The translations under genes and the position numbers were made by a program. The notes beneath the pieces are model-generated. The model saw nothing but the letters and a program-made list of their open reading frames with translations. It ran no database searches and was not told the origin of the DNA. From Meishania sp964351985 (GTDB lineage: Bacteria; Bacteroidota; Bacteroidia; Flavobacteriales; Flavobacteriaceae), in the NCBI GenBank assembly GCA_964351985.1, contig CAYGPR010000022.1, positions 1 to 59,225 of the forward strand: a stretch of 59,225 bases of DNA, given 5' to 3'. This document shows, in pieces, positions 33,492 through 42,709 of the stretch (its first letter is position 1; every line of letters starts with the position of its first letter).

Positions 33492-34809
33492 GTGGAAGTG
33501 TTACTTTGATTTGTCTCAGTCTCTTTTTGTCAAGGCTCTCTATCAAAAACTGATAGTCATTGAAAACCACTTTTTCGCCTTTCTTCGGAAAGCTTCCCGC
33601 AATTTCTAAAACGAAACCTGCTATGGTTTCAGATTCTCCTTTTTGCTCTTCGAATGCATCTTCGTTCTCCAACTTAACGACGCGATAAAAATCTTTCAAC
33701 GCCGTTTTTCCCTCAAAAACATAATTGAAATCGTCCAACTTGGAAAACACAAGGTCTTCATCGTCGAACTCATCGCTGATATCACCCACGATTTCCTCGA
33801 TGATATCGTTGAGGGTAACCAAACCTGAAGTGCCGCCATATTCGTCGACGACTATGGCCAAATGATTCTTCTTATCCTGAAATTCTAACAAAAGATCATC
33901 CAATTTTTTGTTTTCCGGAACAAAATAGGGCTCCCGTATGAGCGACATCCAATTAAAGGTCTTTCTATCGATATAGGGCAAAAGATCTTTGACATAAAGC
34001 ACGCCTTTGACATTATCCATATTCTCCGAAAATACGGGAATTCTAGAATATCCGTTTTTTTTGATTTCCTGTAAAACTTCCGGAAACTTCATTTCTTCAT
34101 CTAAAGCGAACATATCGATCCGCGGGCGCATGACCTGTTTGGTATCCGTATTACCGAAACTTACGATTCCTTCTAAAATTTTCTGTTCTTGCTTGGTGGT
34201 GTCGCCATCCGAAGTAAGTTCCAAGGCCTGTGAAAGATGATCAACACTTAAGTTCGATTTTTCCTTGCCCAATTTATTGAACATGAATATGGTACCTGAG
34301 CGCATAGGCAGACTTAACGGGGAGAACAAAAAGTCGAGTACTTTCATCGGATAGGCCATAAAATTGGCGAAGCTGATCCGGTTTCTGTTCGCATAGACTT
34401 TAGGAAGTATCTCACCGAACATCAAAATCAAGAAAGTAGCCACTACAACTTCTACAAGAAACCGTACGGATACAAAACCGAACAAGGTGTAATTTATTCC
34501 CGAAAACAAGGTTTCACCAATAACGCTGAACAAGAGAACAATACCAATATTTATGGCATTGTTGGCAATAAGAATGGTGGCCAATAACTTTTTTGGTCGG
34601 TCTAAAAGCTTTACGATAATATCACCTCGTGATGTCTTTTTCTCCTCGATTTCATTGATATCGGTGGGCGACAATCCGAAAAAGGCCACTTCGGCCCCAG
34701 ATATCAAAGCAGAACACATCAGCAAAATAAGAAGAATGCACACTTTTAACGCGAACGTACCGTCCAAAGCTATAAAGTTGAAAAAGAAACTAAGGGGGTC
34801 AGGGTCCAA
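33481..34809 (-). CDS. gldE: Gliding motility-associated protein GldE (CNNM/CBS/CorC)
   Basis: 442 residues. An N-terminal CNNM-type membrane domain (four helices within about 15-175, with SGAEVAFFGLSPTD) precedes a CBS-domain pair (about 215-340, including MRPRIDMFALDEEMKFPEVL and VDEYGGTSGLVTLNDIIEEIVG) and a CorC_HlyC C-terminal domain. GldE is needed for gliding or GldD function in Flavobacterium, and homologues act in magnesium/divalent-ion handling. It lies 20 bp after ssb and overlaps gldD by 11 bp. Confidence 0.93.
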   Translation of the reverse strand: MDPDPLSFFFNFIALDGTFALKVCILLILLMCSALISGAEVAFFGLSPTDINEIEEKKTSRGDIIVKLLDRPKKLLATILIANNAINIGIVLLFSVIGETLFSGINYTLFGFVSVRFLVEVVVATFLILMFGEILPKVYANRNRISFANFMAYPMKVLDFLFSPLSLPMRSGTIFMFNKLGKEKSNLSVDHLSQALELTSDGDTTKQEQKILEGIVSFGNTDTKQVMRPRIDMFALDEEMKFPEVLQEIKKNGYSRIPVFSENMDNVKGVLYVKDLLPYIDRKTFNWMSLIREPYFVPENKKLDDLLLEFQDKKNHLAIVVDEYGGTSGLVTLNDIIEEIVGDISDEFDDEDLVFSKLDDFNYVFEGKTALKDFYRVVKLENEDAFEEQKGESETIAGFVLEIAGSFPKKGEKVVFNDYQFLIESLDKKRLRQIKVTLPHAQ

Positions 34810-34829
34810 TAGTCAGTGATTTCGTTTAT

Positions 34830-35300
34830 TTAAAATGGCAGGTCATCATCTTGTTCCGCCGAAGGTGCGGTCGATGTCGCTTGTGTTGCTTTAGCCGTAT
34901 TTTGTACTGCCGGTGTATTTTGTTGGTTCGATTGATCTCTTTGTGAATTCGCCAAGCTCTCTTTTTTGGTCGTTAAAAAAGTGAAATCTTGTACGTGCAC
35001 TTCGGTAGTATAACGGGTATTACCATCTTCACCTTGCCATTGTCGGTTCTTCAAACGGCCTTCGACATAGATTTTATCACCCTTGCTAAGATATTTTTCG
35101 CAAATTTCGGCAGCTTTATTGCGCACGACGATATTGTGCCAATCGGTATTGGTCACTTTTTCGCCAGTCTGTTTGTTGGTGTACGTTTCGTTGGTCGCGA
35201 TAGGAAAACGCCCAATACATCCGCCACCCTCGAAATAGTGCATTTTCACCTCATCTCCTAAATGCCCGATAAGCATTACTTTGTTCACTGTACCGCTCAT
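34830..35300 (-). CDS. ssb: Single-stranded DNA-binding protein
   Basis: 156 residues. The OB fold spans about 1-105 (MSGTVNKVMLIGHLGDEVKM, then TNTDWHNIVVRNKAAEICEKYLSKGDKIYVEGRL). A Gln/Asn/Thr/Ala-rich linker follows and the acidic tip is DDDLPF, which binds replication and repair partners. It sits in the mutY-ssb-gldE-gldD operon, 10 bp after mutY. A second SSB-like tail occurs on the DUF3127 protein at 3865-4242. Confidence 0.96.
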   Translation of the reverse strand: MSGTVNKVMLIGHLGDEVKMHYFEGGGCIGRFPIATNETYTNKQTGEKVTNTDWHNIVVRNKAAEICEKYLSKGDKIYVEGRLKNRQWQGEDGNTRYTTEVHVQDFTFLTTKKESLANSQRDQSNQQNTPAVQNTAKATQATSTAPSAEQDDDLPF

Positions 35301-35310
35301 ATTCCATTAC

Positions 35311-36369
35311 TTATTTCAATGTACGAAAATACGAATTTTTAAACGTTTTTAAGAAATCGGCGACTAAAACCGGAACGGGATATTTATCCAATTTCGAAAA
35401 GGGAATTCCCTCTTTCAATTCATCATCGGTTTCAACGATCCAGAATTTGGTATGCAGATGTTGATGTGATAATTTGTGAACAATGGTCGCATCGTTGTAT
35501 TCATGGATTTTTGTCAAACCTTTTAACTGAATGGCGTCATCAATTTTCTTTGTAACCACGTCAACATCTATTTCCGAGTTCGACTCGAGTAATGGAAATT
35601 CCCATAGGTTTTGCCAGATTCCTTTTCCCTTTCTTTGATTCAAAATGGTGCTACCATTAGGGTCTATAGGCACTACATAATTAAAATAACGATTCTTGAC
35701 CTTACCGTTTTTTATTTTTATCGGCAACTCATCAACACGGTTTTTTTGAAGGGCAACACAACTTTCATTCAGGGCGCAAATAGTACAATCAGGATTTTTA
35801 GGGCGACATTGAATGGCACCGAATTCCATGATTCCTTGATTATAGTCCCGAATGGATTTATGGTCCATCACCTCACGCGCCAAGTTCTTGAAGTATTTGG
35901 TTCCTTCACTTCCGTTTATGGCCAAGTCAATTCCAAAATAACGGGCCAAGACACGATAGACGTTTCCGTCGACCACGGGTTGCGGTTCATCAAAGCAAAT
36001 AGAGGCAATGGCACTTGCCGTATAATCGCCAACACCCTTAAGCTTCAACAATTCAGAGTAGGTATCCGGGAAAGAACCTTCGTAGTTGTCTACCACCATT
36101 TTTGCCGTGGCATGTAAATTTCGAGCCCGTGAATAATACCCCAAACCTTGCCATAACTTGAGCACTTTTTCTTCGGAAGCGTTCGCCAAATCTTCGACGG
36201 TAAGAAAATTCTCTATAAATTTTAAATAGTAAGGTGTACCCTGAGCGACCCTAGTCTGTTGTAGTATTATCTCGGAAAGCCAAATCTTATAGGGATCCCT
36301 GGTCTCGCGCCAAGGCAGGTCACGTTTGTTTTTTTTATACCACAGTAAGATTTTATGGGAAAAGGACAT
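35311..36369 (-). CDS. mutY: A/G-specific adenine glycosylase
   Basis: 352 residues. It removes adenine mispaired with 8-oxoguanine. The helix-hairpin-helix catalytic core carries the glutamate in SEIILQQTRV and the aspartate in GVGDYTASAIAS...VDGNVYRVL. The four [4Fe-4S] cysteines appear as CRPKNPDCTICALNESC, and a Nudix-like C-terminal domain (about 220-345) recognises 8-oxoG. It heads a leftward operon with ssb, gldE, gldD and the MBL gene. A -7 box (TACTTTTG) lies 20 bp upstream of the ATG. Confidence 0.95.
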   Translation of the reverse strand: MSFSHKILLWYKKNKRDLPWRETRDPYKIWLSEIILQQTRVAQGTPYYLKFIENFLTVEDLANASEEKVLKLWQGLGYYSRARNLHATAKMVVDNYEGSFPDTYSELLKLKGVGDYTASAIASICFDEPQPVVDGNVYRVLARYFGIDLAINGSEGTKYFKNLAREVMDHKSIRDYNQGIMEFGAIQCRPKNPDCTICALNESCVALQKNRVDELPIKIKNGKVKNRYFNYVVPIDPNGSTILNQRKGKGIWQNLWEFPLLESNSEIDVDVVTKKIDDAIQLKGLTKIHEYNDATIVHKLSHQHLHTKFWIVETDDELKEGIPFSKLDKYPVPVLVADFLKTFKNSYFRTLK

Positions 36370-36388
36370 TGAAAAATATACTAGACCG

Positions 36389-36396
36389 CAAAAGTA
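36389..36396 (-). promoter_or_regulatory. -7 box for the mutY operon
   Basis: The minus strand reads TACTTTTG followed by C, a TAnnTTTG match that gives a leader of only about a dozen bases before the mutY ATG. An imperfect inverted repeat (36391-36403 with 36434-36446, 12 of 13 matches) overlaps it and could be an operator. Confidence 0.5.
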
Positions 36397-36618
36397 GTAG
36401 TTTATGATATGAATTCATCTAAGAACAAACTTAAAACCACTACTTTCTGATTACCAATATTTTGAGAACCCTGGCTTCGCTTCAAAATCAGTAAATATCT
36501 CGATATGCCCATAGTTTGAAACCTAGCCAGAACCCCAAACTATTGAAAATCAGTTTGCACTGATCTTAAATATGTTCTTAAAATTAGTCCTTTACAGGAA
36601 AAGAATGAATTAAATTTA

Positions 36619-36626
36619 TATATTTG
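36619..36626 (+). promoter_or_regulatory. -7 box for the HU gene
   Basis: TATATTTG followed by C, a perfect TAnnTTTG match, 37 bp before the ATG at 36664. Confidence 0.6.
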
Positions 36627-36663
36627 CAACCCTAAAAAACATACAGAAAATCTAATATTCAAG

Positions 36664-36954
36664 ATGACAAAAGCGGAAATTGTATCTAAAATCTCAGATA
36701 AGCTGGGAATTGAAAAAGGAGATGTACAAGCAACAGTTGAATCCTTTATGGAAGAGGTAAAGACCTCCCTTGAAAGTGGTGACAACGTTTACTTGAGAGG
36801 TTTTGGAAGTTTCATCATAAAGACCAGGGCTGAAAAGACCGGTAGAAACATTTCAAAGAACACGACCATTAAGATTCCTGCACATAATATTCCGGCCTTT
36901 AAACCGGCAAAGGTTTTTGTAGAAGGTGTTAAAAGCAACGTACAAGTCAAATAA
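36664..36954 (+). CDS. HU/IHF family DNA-binding protein
   Basis: 96 residues with the histone-like fold: MTKAEIVSKISDKLGIEK, EDFMEEVKTSL-like helix (SFMEEVKTSLESGD), VYLRGFGSFIIKTRAEKTGRN and the DNA-embracing arm ending in IPAHNIPAFKPAKVFVEGVK. The Pro-containing arm intercalates DNA. It is closest to the IHF/HU group typical of Bacteroidota. Transcription starts from the -7 box at 36619. A 30-codon basic gene lies 26 bp downstream and shares its terminator. Confidence 0.93.
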   Translation: MTKAEIVSKISDKLGIEKGDVQATVESFMEEVKTSLESGDNVYLRGFGSFIIKTRAEKTGRNISKNTTIKIPAHNIPAFKPAKVFVEGVKSNVQVK

Positions 36955-36980
36955 AATAGTAATCTTTAAAGCAGAACTTT

Positions 36981-37073
36981 ATGCCGAGTGGTAAGAAAAG
37001 AAAAAGACATAAGGTAGCGACCCACAAGCGCAAGAAGCGCAGGAGAGCTAACCGCCATAAGAAAAAATCATAA
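36981..37073 (+). CDS. Very small, extremely basic protein, 30 aa
   Basis: A short frame that encodes MPSGKKRKRHKVATHKRKKR followed by RRANRHKKKS. More than half of the residues are Lys or Arg, with four His, and there are no acidic residues. It starts with ATG 26 bp after the HU gene and ends directly in front of a strong terminator. Such a composition is expected for a ribosome-bound peptide. Bacteroidota ribosomes contain a lineage-specific small protein (bL38), and this could be it or a similar rRNA-binding protein; I cannot confirm which. It is too short for ordinary gene finders and easy to miss. Confidence 0.75.
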   Translation: MPSGKKRKRHKVATHKRKKRRRANRHKKKS

Positions 37074-37074
37074 T

Positions 37075-37110
37075 AGAGGCGCAATGTTTTGCGCCTCTCC
37101 CTTGTTTTTT
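37075..37110 (+). terminator. Terminator after the HU / basic peptide unit
   Basis: A perfect 10-bp stem AGAGGCGCAA/TTGCGCCTCT (37075-37084 and 37089-37098), loop TGTT, followed by a run ending in six T residues. Confidence 0.9.
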
Positions 37111-37224
37111 CACTCTGGTACGTTCATTGACATAGAAATTCCGTTGAGAATTTCGATAGGTTTAATTACCTGTTTCAATCATTGTTTAATCTATTCCGCA
37201 ATGGCGGGATAAAAATATATTCAG

Positions 37225-38775
37225 GTGAATAGAGAATTAATCGTACGATCTAGTTCAGATGCCGTTGATTTTGCCCTGTTAAAGGATGGAAAACTCACCG
37301 AATTACACAAAGAAGAAGACAACAACGACTTTTCGGTCGGTGACATATTTTTAGCCAAGGTACGCAAGCCCGTTTCAGGACTCAATGCAGCCTTTGTAAA
37401 CGTCGGTTATGAGAAAGATGCTTTCTTGCACTATCATGACCTAGGGCCACAGCTCTCTTCGATGTTGAAATTCATAAAACAAGTGAGTACGGGAAAGTTG
37501 AGAGACTATTCCCTTAAAAATTTTCCCTTCGATAAAGATATTGACAAGCATGGCGTTATTACAGATGTCATCAAGGCCAACCAATCATTGTTGGTGCAAA
37601 TTGTCAAAGAACCCATTTCCACCAAAGGACCAAGAATAAGCTCAGAACTGTCACTGGCAGGACGCTACTTGGTCATGGTACCCTTCTCAGACCGCGTTTC
37701 GGTATCCCAGAAAATAGGGAGCAACGCAGAGAAAGATAGGCTCAAGAGGCTCGTGAAGAGCATTAAGCCCGCAGGATTCGGGGTCATCATCAGAACAGTT
37801 GCAGAAGGCAAAAAAGTTGCGGAACTTGATAAAGATCTAGAAAACTTGCTGGACAAGTGGACGGCAATGTGTAAGAAATTGTACAAAGCTCAAACACCCT
37901 CGAAAGTACTGGTTGAGCTCAATAGGGCCTCAAGTATCTTACGGGATGTTTTCAACGATTCCTTTACGGGAATCCATGTTGACGACGAGACGCTTTGTAA
38001 TCAGGTTCAAGACTATGTGCTAGAAATCGCACCAGGTAAAGAATCGATTGTCAAACTGTATAATTCAGGAGTGCCCATTTTCGAAAAATTCGGAATCGAC
38101 CGTCAGATAAAAACCTCTTTTGGAAGAACCGCATCGATGAGCAAAGGTGCATACCTTATTATCGAACACACCGAAGCCCTGCACGTCATAGACGTTAACA
38201 GTGGTAACCGCTCAAACAAAGCGAAAAACCAAGAAGACACCGCACTAGAGGTAAATCTTTTGGCCGCTTCGGAAATTGCACGGCAATTGCGCCTGCGAGA
38301 TATGGGAGGCATCATCGTGGTCGATTTTATCGACATGGTTAAAGCGCAACATAGAAAAAAGCTTTTCGAGCATCTTCGTGATGAAATGAAGGATGATCGG
38401 GCAAAACACAAAATTTTGCCACCAAGTAAATTCGGACTTATACAGATTACCAGGCAACGGGTACGGCCCGAAATGAACATTAAAACAACCGAGATAAACC
38501 CCAATGCCGTTAATGGCCAAGAGGTTGAAGCTCCCATTTCGTTGATTCCAAGAATCAACACCGATTTAGAGAGGCTTTTGAAAGGTCCCGCAAAGGATAA
38601 CAGAATAACACTAAATGCACATCCCTTTATCGCGGCCTATTTGACCAAAGGTTTCCCATCGATACGCACCAAGTGGTTCTTGGAGCATAAACGATGGATC
38701 AAAGTACAACCAAGGGATGCCTATACGTATCTCGAATACCGTTTTAAGAATAAAGACGGTAAAACCATCTATTAA
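37225..38775 (+). CDS. Ribonuclease E/G family protein (RNase G-like)
   Basis: 516 residues from a GTG start; no ATG lies near the N-terminus. The S1 domain spans about 38-125, and a DNase I-like catalytic domain carries the metal aspartates in HVIDVNSGNRS and IIVVDFIDM. The remainder holds the small RNase E/G domain ending near residue 510, so the long scaffold tail of E. coli RNase E is absent. It is an endoribonuclease for rRNA and mRNA processing. The gene follows HU and the 30-aa basic protein on the same strand but is separated from them by a terminator. It ends at a terminator at 38803. Confidence 0.95.
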   Translation: MNRELIVRSSSDAVDFALLKDGKLTELHKEEDNNDFSVGDIFLAKVRKPVSGLNAAFVNVGYEKDAFLHYHDLGPQLSSMLKFIKQVSTGKLRDYSLKNFPFDKDIDKHGVITDVIKANQSLLVQIVKEPISTKGPRISSELSLAGRYLVMVPFSDRVSVSQKIGSNAEKDRLKRLVKSIKPAGFGVIIRTVAEGKKVAELDKDLENLLDKWTAMCKKLYKAQTPSKVLVELNRASSILRDVFNDSFTGIHVDDETLCNQVQDYVLEIAPGKESIVKLYNSGVPIFEKFGIDRQIKTSFGRTASMSKGAYLIIEHTEALHVIDVNSGNRSNKAKNQEDTALEVNLLAASEIARQLRLRDMGGIIVVDFIDMVKAQHRKKLFEHLRDEMKDDRAKHKILPPSKFGLIQITRQRVRPEMNIKTTEINPNAVNGQEVEAPISLIPRINTDLERLLKGPAKDNRITLNAHPFIAAYLTKGFPSIRTKWFLEHKRWIKVQPRDAYTYLEYRFKNKDGKTIY

Positions 38776-38802
38776 TTCAGAATTATGAATTAAAAATTAT
38801 TG
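38775..38802 (+). repeat. Degenerate heptad array after the RNase G gene
   Basis: Four 7-bp units beginning with TT follow each other on the plus strand: TTCAGAA, TTATGAA, TTAAAAA, TTATTGA. The array starts right after the RNase G stop and runs into the terminator stem. It belongs to the same period-7 family as 20341, 42710 and 53138. Confidence 0.55.
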
Positions 38803-38834
38803 AGCGACCTTCGGTAACGGGGGTCGCTTTTTTT
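38803..38834 (+). terminator. RNase G terminator
   Basis: Stem AGCGACC/GGTCGCT (38803-38809 and 38822-38828) with a T-run of seven. Confidence 0.85.
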
Positions 38835-38975
38835 GTTAATAAGAATTTTTATCATTACCGCCCTTAAGCTACGCTCAGGATAAATTTCGGCGGGAATCTC
38901 TCGAATGAAACAAACCAATACATCACAAGAACTCTAATCTTTTTTGTATTTTGGAAAAGACTAAAAACGCCAACC

Positions 38976-39176
38976 ATGAAAGAATACAAAGTAGAATCGT
39001 TTCTCCTCTATTCGAAACTTACCTTAGACACCAATCACATATTGAAAGACTCTACTGAAAAGATCCAGGAGCTTTTGGACCAATACAGCAAAGATGGCTG
39101 GACATTGGCCTCGACCGACGCATCGAAGTTCGGGTATGCCATGTACTATTATCTTTATTTTGAAAGGTCGATCTAG
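38976..39176 (+). CDS. DUF4177-like small protein, 66 aa
   Basis: 66 residues with the layout of DUF4177: a first strand (YKVESFLLYSKL), a helix of about 20 residues (STEKIQELLDQYSKDGW) and a terminal strand pair (WTLASTDASKFGYAMYYYLYFER). The GW-x-L pattern is typical of that family. A role as a small soluble protein is all that can be said. It is 38 bp ahead of the DUF3667 gene on the same strand. Confidence 0.65.
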   Translation: MKEYKVESFLLYSKLTLDTNHILKDSTEKIQELLDQYSKDGWTLASTDASKFGYAMYYYLYFERSI

Positions 39177-39214
39177 TTGGGTGATTCACAAGCCATCAGC
39201 CAAAATGTTTCTTT

Positions 39215-40021
39215 ATGAACTGCAAAAACTGCCAGACCGACCTTTTAGAAAACTTCAAATTCTGCAATGCCTGTGGCGCGAAAGTTGTTACACAAAGAAT
39301 AACCGCTAAGAATTTGCTCTCAGATATATTTCAAAATGCCCTCGGATGGGATAATAAATATTTTAGCACCATTAGAAGTATGATTCTAAAACCTGGTATT
39401 CTGCTAAGGGAGTATTTAGACGGTACAAGAAAAAAATATGTTAACCCCTTCACCTTTTTGGTCATCGGCATGACCCTCGCCATATTTACCTTTAACTTCT
39501 TTGATGAGCGGTACATTGAGAGCAATACGAATTTTCAAAGTAAGCAAATTGAATGGCAGTCACAATGGATGAACGAAACTTTAGGCATACCCCTACTATC
39601 TGAGGAGGTTAAAAAAGAACAGCTTGAAAGTGCCGAGAAGTCGACAAGGTTCACGTTAAAATATTTCAACATACTTGTAGTACTGACCTTACCCTTATAT
39701 TCTTTACTGACCTTTTTAGTATACCGAAAACCATATAATTATGGAGAACATATTGTCATCAACAGCTATATTCAGGGGGTCAGTTTCATATCGATTTCCA
39801 TCCTTTTTTTAATCAGCCTTGTAACCCATCCTTTAGTATATATATCAAACTCTTTACTACTACTTATTTTCTATACCTATGTTTATGGAAAACTTTATAG
39901 ACTGTCGATAGGGCAATCACTTCTAAAAGTTTTTATATTCCTAGCTTTACTAGTGGGGATGACAATTGCAATATTTGCAATATTTGTAGGTGTGCTTATT
40001 TTAATTAAACTTATTAAATAG
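39215..40021 (+). CDS. DUF3667 family membrane protein with N-terminal zinc ribbon
   Basis: 268 residues. The N-terminus has two CxxC pairs, CKNC (residues 3-6) and CNAC (about 17-20), forming a short zinc ribbon on the cytoplasmic side. The DUF3667 segment follows: FSTIRSMILKPGILLREYLDGTRKKYVNPFTFLV, then about five hydrophobic helices (80-100, 145-165, 180-200, 208-225, 235-265). Function is unknown in this Bacteroidota family. Confidence 0.82.
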   Translation: MNCKNCQTDLLENFKFCNACGAKVVTQRITAKNLLSDIFQNALGWDNKYFSTIRSMILKPGILLREYLDGTRKKYVNPFTFLVIGMTLAIFTFNFFDERYIESNTNFQSKQIEWQSQWMNETLGIPLLSEEVKKEQLESAEKSTRFTLKYFNILVVLTLPLYSLLTFLVYRKPYNYGEHIVINSYIQGVSFISISILFLISLVTHPLVYISNSLLLLIFYTYVYGKLYRLSIGQSLLKVFIFLALLVGMTIAIFAIFVGVLILIKLIK

Positions 40022-40143
40022 CAACTCGTACAGATAGTTGGGTTTAATGCCAAGGTTTATCTGCTGCCTCCTATACTTTGCATACAAACCTGAAAAGTTA
40101 TCTGGGCTACCTTAATCATATCACCTAGTTGGCACGAAAAACA

Positions 40144-40620
40144 ATGCGAAAAAACCATCAGTCTAACTCAACCAAAGAAGTCACCCAAAAATTGGAACAC
40201 TACTGCGCCTACCAAGAACGTTGCCATAAAGAAGTCGTAAACAAGTTATGGGAACTAGGGGCAAGAGGTGATGAAATCGACCAAATCGTTGTACACCTCA
40301 TCAATAACAACTACCTCAACGAAGAGCGCTTTGCCCAGACTTTTGCCCATGGTAAGTTCAGTATCAAAAAATGGGGTCGTAACCGTATTATTTCCGAACT
40401 TAAAAAAAGAAATATCTCGAAGTATACGATCAACTCGGCCTTAAAAGAAATCGAAGACGAAGCATATTTTAAGACTTTCCATGCTTTAGCTGAAAAAAAA
40501 TGGGAATCACTTACTGAGAAAAATCTTCAAAAAAAGAAAAGGAAATTAGCCGATTATCTCTTCTATCGTGGTTGGGAAAGTGAATTAGTTTATGGTAAAA
40601 TCAACGATTTAACCAAATGA
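40144..40620 (+). CDS. recX: RecX family regulatory protein
   Basis: 158 residues from the ATG at 40144; the longer frame starts with TTG at 40129. Three repeated three-helix units of the RecX fold are visible, with ALEHYCAYQERCHKEVVNKL-like (here LEHYCAYQERCHKEVVNKLW), YLNEERFAQTFAHGKFSIKKWGRNRI and ISKYTINSALKEIEDEAYF. RecX modulates RecA filament formation. The gene is not next to recA here. It is convergent with the cupin-like gene, 21 bp apart. Confidence 0.92.
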   Translation: MRKNHQSNSTKEVTQKLEHYCAYQERCHKEVVNKLWELGARGDEIDQIVVHLINNNYLNEERFAQTFAHGKFSIKKWGRNRIISELKKRNISKYTINSALKEIEDEAYFKTFHALAEKKWESLTEKNLQKKKRKLADYLFYRGWESELVYGKINDLTK

Positions 40621-40641
40621 CCTTAGGTTTTAGTCCACAGC

Positions 40642-41505
40642 TTAAACAGCTTCAAGATACTTATGCGTGGTATGGATTGCCCTTTCATTTTTTCTGTCAA
40701 TCCACTTTTGGCCTTTTAACTTCCGCATTAATCCATCGTAGTTACGCATGACGAGAAGGTTATAAAAGGCGGTTCCCAAGTTTTTGGGTTTTTGCGCAAT
40801 AGCTCGTAGGCTCATCGAAAAACCCGGGGTCAGATACTTCATATAGTGCCAATACCCTTCCGGCATATATAATGCTTCACCATGTTTCAATTGAGCCTTA
40901 TAGCCATTGGCCATTTTCAATGCAGGCCACCTTTCGTAATCAGGATTTGAAAAATCGATACTTTCATGGGTTATAAGAGAATGGGGCACTTTGTACAAAT
41001 ATTTGGTTTCCGTTTGTGGAAACAAGATGCACTGTTTAACTCCCTCGAAATGAAAATGGAAAATATTCGCCAAATCGATATCGTAATGCATAAAGGTATG
41101 CGATTCTCTTCCTCCGAAAAACAACATCGGTAATTTTTTCATAAGGCGCAACCCAAAATCCGGAAACTCAAAGTCATCTTGAAGCTCAGGTACTTCCTTT
41201 AAAATATTCCAAAGAAAAATACGGTATTTAGTAGGTTCAGATTTGAGTAAATCAATGTATTCGGACATTTTCATTTGGGCGTGCGGCTCATTGAAACCAT
41301 CTTTATGGTGCACGGGCCTGTCATCGTAGAGGGGCACTATTTTATCCCCGGCCACCCTTTTCATATAATCAAGATTCCACCGATTAAAAGCAGGCCAATT
41401 TTCAATGGAACGCTCTAGGATTACAGGTTTCTGAAGCCTAAAATAGTACTCCATGAAATCGTTTTTCGAAATCGTAGGCACACGTGGGATATCTTGCAGT
41501 CTCAA
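40642..41505 (-). CDS. Cupin-like / JmjC-type oxygenase domain protein
   Basis: 287 residues resembling cupin_8/JmjC-like Fe(II)/2-oxoglutarate oxygenases. The first metal motif HxD appears as FMHYDIDLANIFHFHFEGVK (His-Tyr-Asp) and the distal His in ALYMPEGYWHYMKYL. The N-terminus shows VILERSIENWPAFNRWNLDY, typical of this group. It probably hydroxylates a protein or small molecule; the substrate is unknown. It lies 78 bp after bioB on the same strand and may be the last gene of the biotin cluster, although the terminator is not obvious. Confidence 0.83.
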   Translation of the reverse strand: MRLQDIPRVPTISKNDFMEYYFRLQKPVILERSIENWPAFNRWNLDYMKRVAGDKIVPLYDDRPVHHKDGFNEPHAQMKMSEYIDLLKSEPTKYRIFLWNILKEVPELQDDFEFPDFGLRLMKKLPMLFFGGRESHTFMHYDIDLANIFHFHFEGVKQCILFPQTETKYLYKVPHSLITHESIDFSNPDYERWPALKMANGYKAQLKHGEALYMPEGYWHYMKYLTPGFSMSLRAIAQKPKNLGTAFYNLLVMRNYDGLMRKLKGQKWIDRKNERAIHTTHKYLEAV

Positions 41506-41583
41506 AAGTATTGGGGTTGTTTATCGACTTCAAATTTAAATAACCTTAAGAAAACAAAATCTTAAAATTACGATAATGTAATC

Positions 41584-42678
41584 TCATTCCTTAACCTTGG
41601 CGGCCGCTTTCGCCGCTTCATTTCGCTCGATACTATGACCGGGTCTCGACCATTTTGGTTTTTCGCCCAATGGTCGTAGACCGGAATCTTCGGCTTCGAC
41701 GGTTTTGGGTTGTGAAATTTTGATGAAGGGTTTCTGTGGATTTAATCCCAACAACCTGAACATCTCCATATCTTCATTGACATCGGGGTTCGGAGTGGTC
41801 AACAATTTATCACCGGCAAAGATGGAATTTGCCCCGGCAAAGAAACACATGGCCTGCCCTTCGCGGCTCATCTCGGTACGCCCTGCCGAAAGACGGACTT
41901 GGGTTTCGGGCAACACAATTCTCGTTGTTGCGACCATACGGATCATTTCCCAAATAGATAAGGGTTCAATATCCTCCATAGGGGTGCCCTCCACCGCTAC
42001 AAGGGCATTAATAGGAACGGATTCAGGTTGCGGATTTAAAGAGGCCAAAGCGACCAACATACCGGCACGGTCTTGCAATTTCTCACCCATTCCGATAATA
42101 CCCCCACTACAGACCGTTACATTACTCTTTCGAACATTATCGATAGTCTCGAGCCGGTCTTCGAAAGCTCGAGTAGAAATAACATCCTTATAATAATCTT
42201 CAGAAGTATCAAGATTATGGTTATAGGCGTAGAGTCCTGCCTCGGCCAAACGCTTGGCCTGGTTCTCGGTCAACATGCCCAAGGTGCAACAGACTTCCAT
42301 ATCCAATTTATTGATGGTACGTACCATTTCAAGCACTTGGTCAAATTCAGGGCCATCCTTTACGTTCCGCCATGCGGCACCCATACATACCCTGGAACTT
42401 CCCGAAGCTTTGGCACGAAGCGCCTGTGCCTTTACCTGAGAAACGGACATCAAATCATTGGTCTCGATATCGGTATGATACCTTGCCGCTTGAGGGCAAT
42501 ATCCACAATCTTCGGGACAGCCTCCTGTTTTTATTGATAGTAACGTTGAAACTTGAACCGTATTCGGATCGTGATGTCGCCTATGTATGGTGGCGGCCGC
42601 GTAGAGCAACTCCATCAAAGGCTTTTTATAGATATCAAGAATTTCTTGTTTGGTCCAGTTGTGTTTTACTTCGCTCAT
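41584..42678 (-). CDS. bioB: Biotin synthase
   Basis: 364 residues. A radical SAM enzyme that inserts sulfur into dethiobiotin. The SAM-cluster cysteines are in CPEDCGYC (C54, C58, C61). Other conserved segments are RVCMGAAWRNVKDG, YNHNLDTSEDYYK, SGGIIGMGE and the auxiliary-cluster region with AGRTEMSREGQAMCFFAGANSIFAG, including the arginine. The C-terminus extends about 30 residues beyond E. coli BioB. It follows the ketoacyl synthase gene by 90 bp, a gap that includes a heptad array. Confidence 0.97.
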   Translation of the reverse strand: MSEVKHNWTKQEILDIYKKPLMELLYAAATIHRRHHDPNTVQVSTLLSIKTGGCPEDCGYCPQAARYHTDIETNDLMSVSQVKAQALRAKASGSSRVCMGAAWRNVKDGPEFDQVLEMVRTINKLDMEVCCTLGMLTENQAKRLAEAGLYAYNHNLDTSEDYYKDVISTRAFEDRLETIDNVRKSNVTVCSGGIIGMGEKLQDRAGMLVALASLNPQPESVPINALVAVEGTPMEDIEPLSIWEMIRMVATTRIVLPETQVRLSAGRTEMSREGQAMCFFAGANSIFAGDKLLTTPNPDVNEDMEMFRLLGLNPQKPFIKISQPKTVEAEDSGLRPLGEKPKWSRPGHSIERNEAAKAAAKVKE

Positions 42679-42709
42679 TGTTAGCTATTAATCGATTCAA
42701 AAATAGCTT

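Noticed and set aside
40129..40160. TGGCAC followed by ATGC, resembling a sigma-54 -24/-12 promoter.
   Set aside because: The spacing is wrong (8 bp instead of 5) and it lies at the recX start codon.
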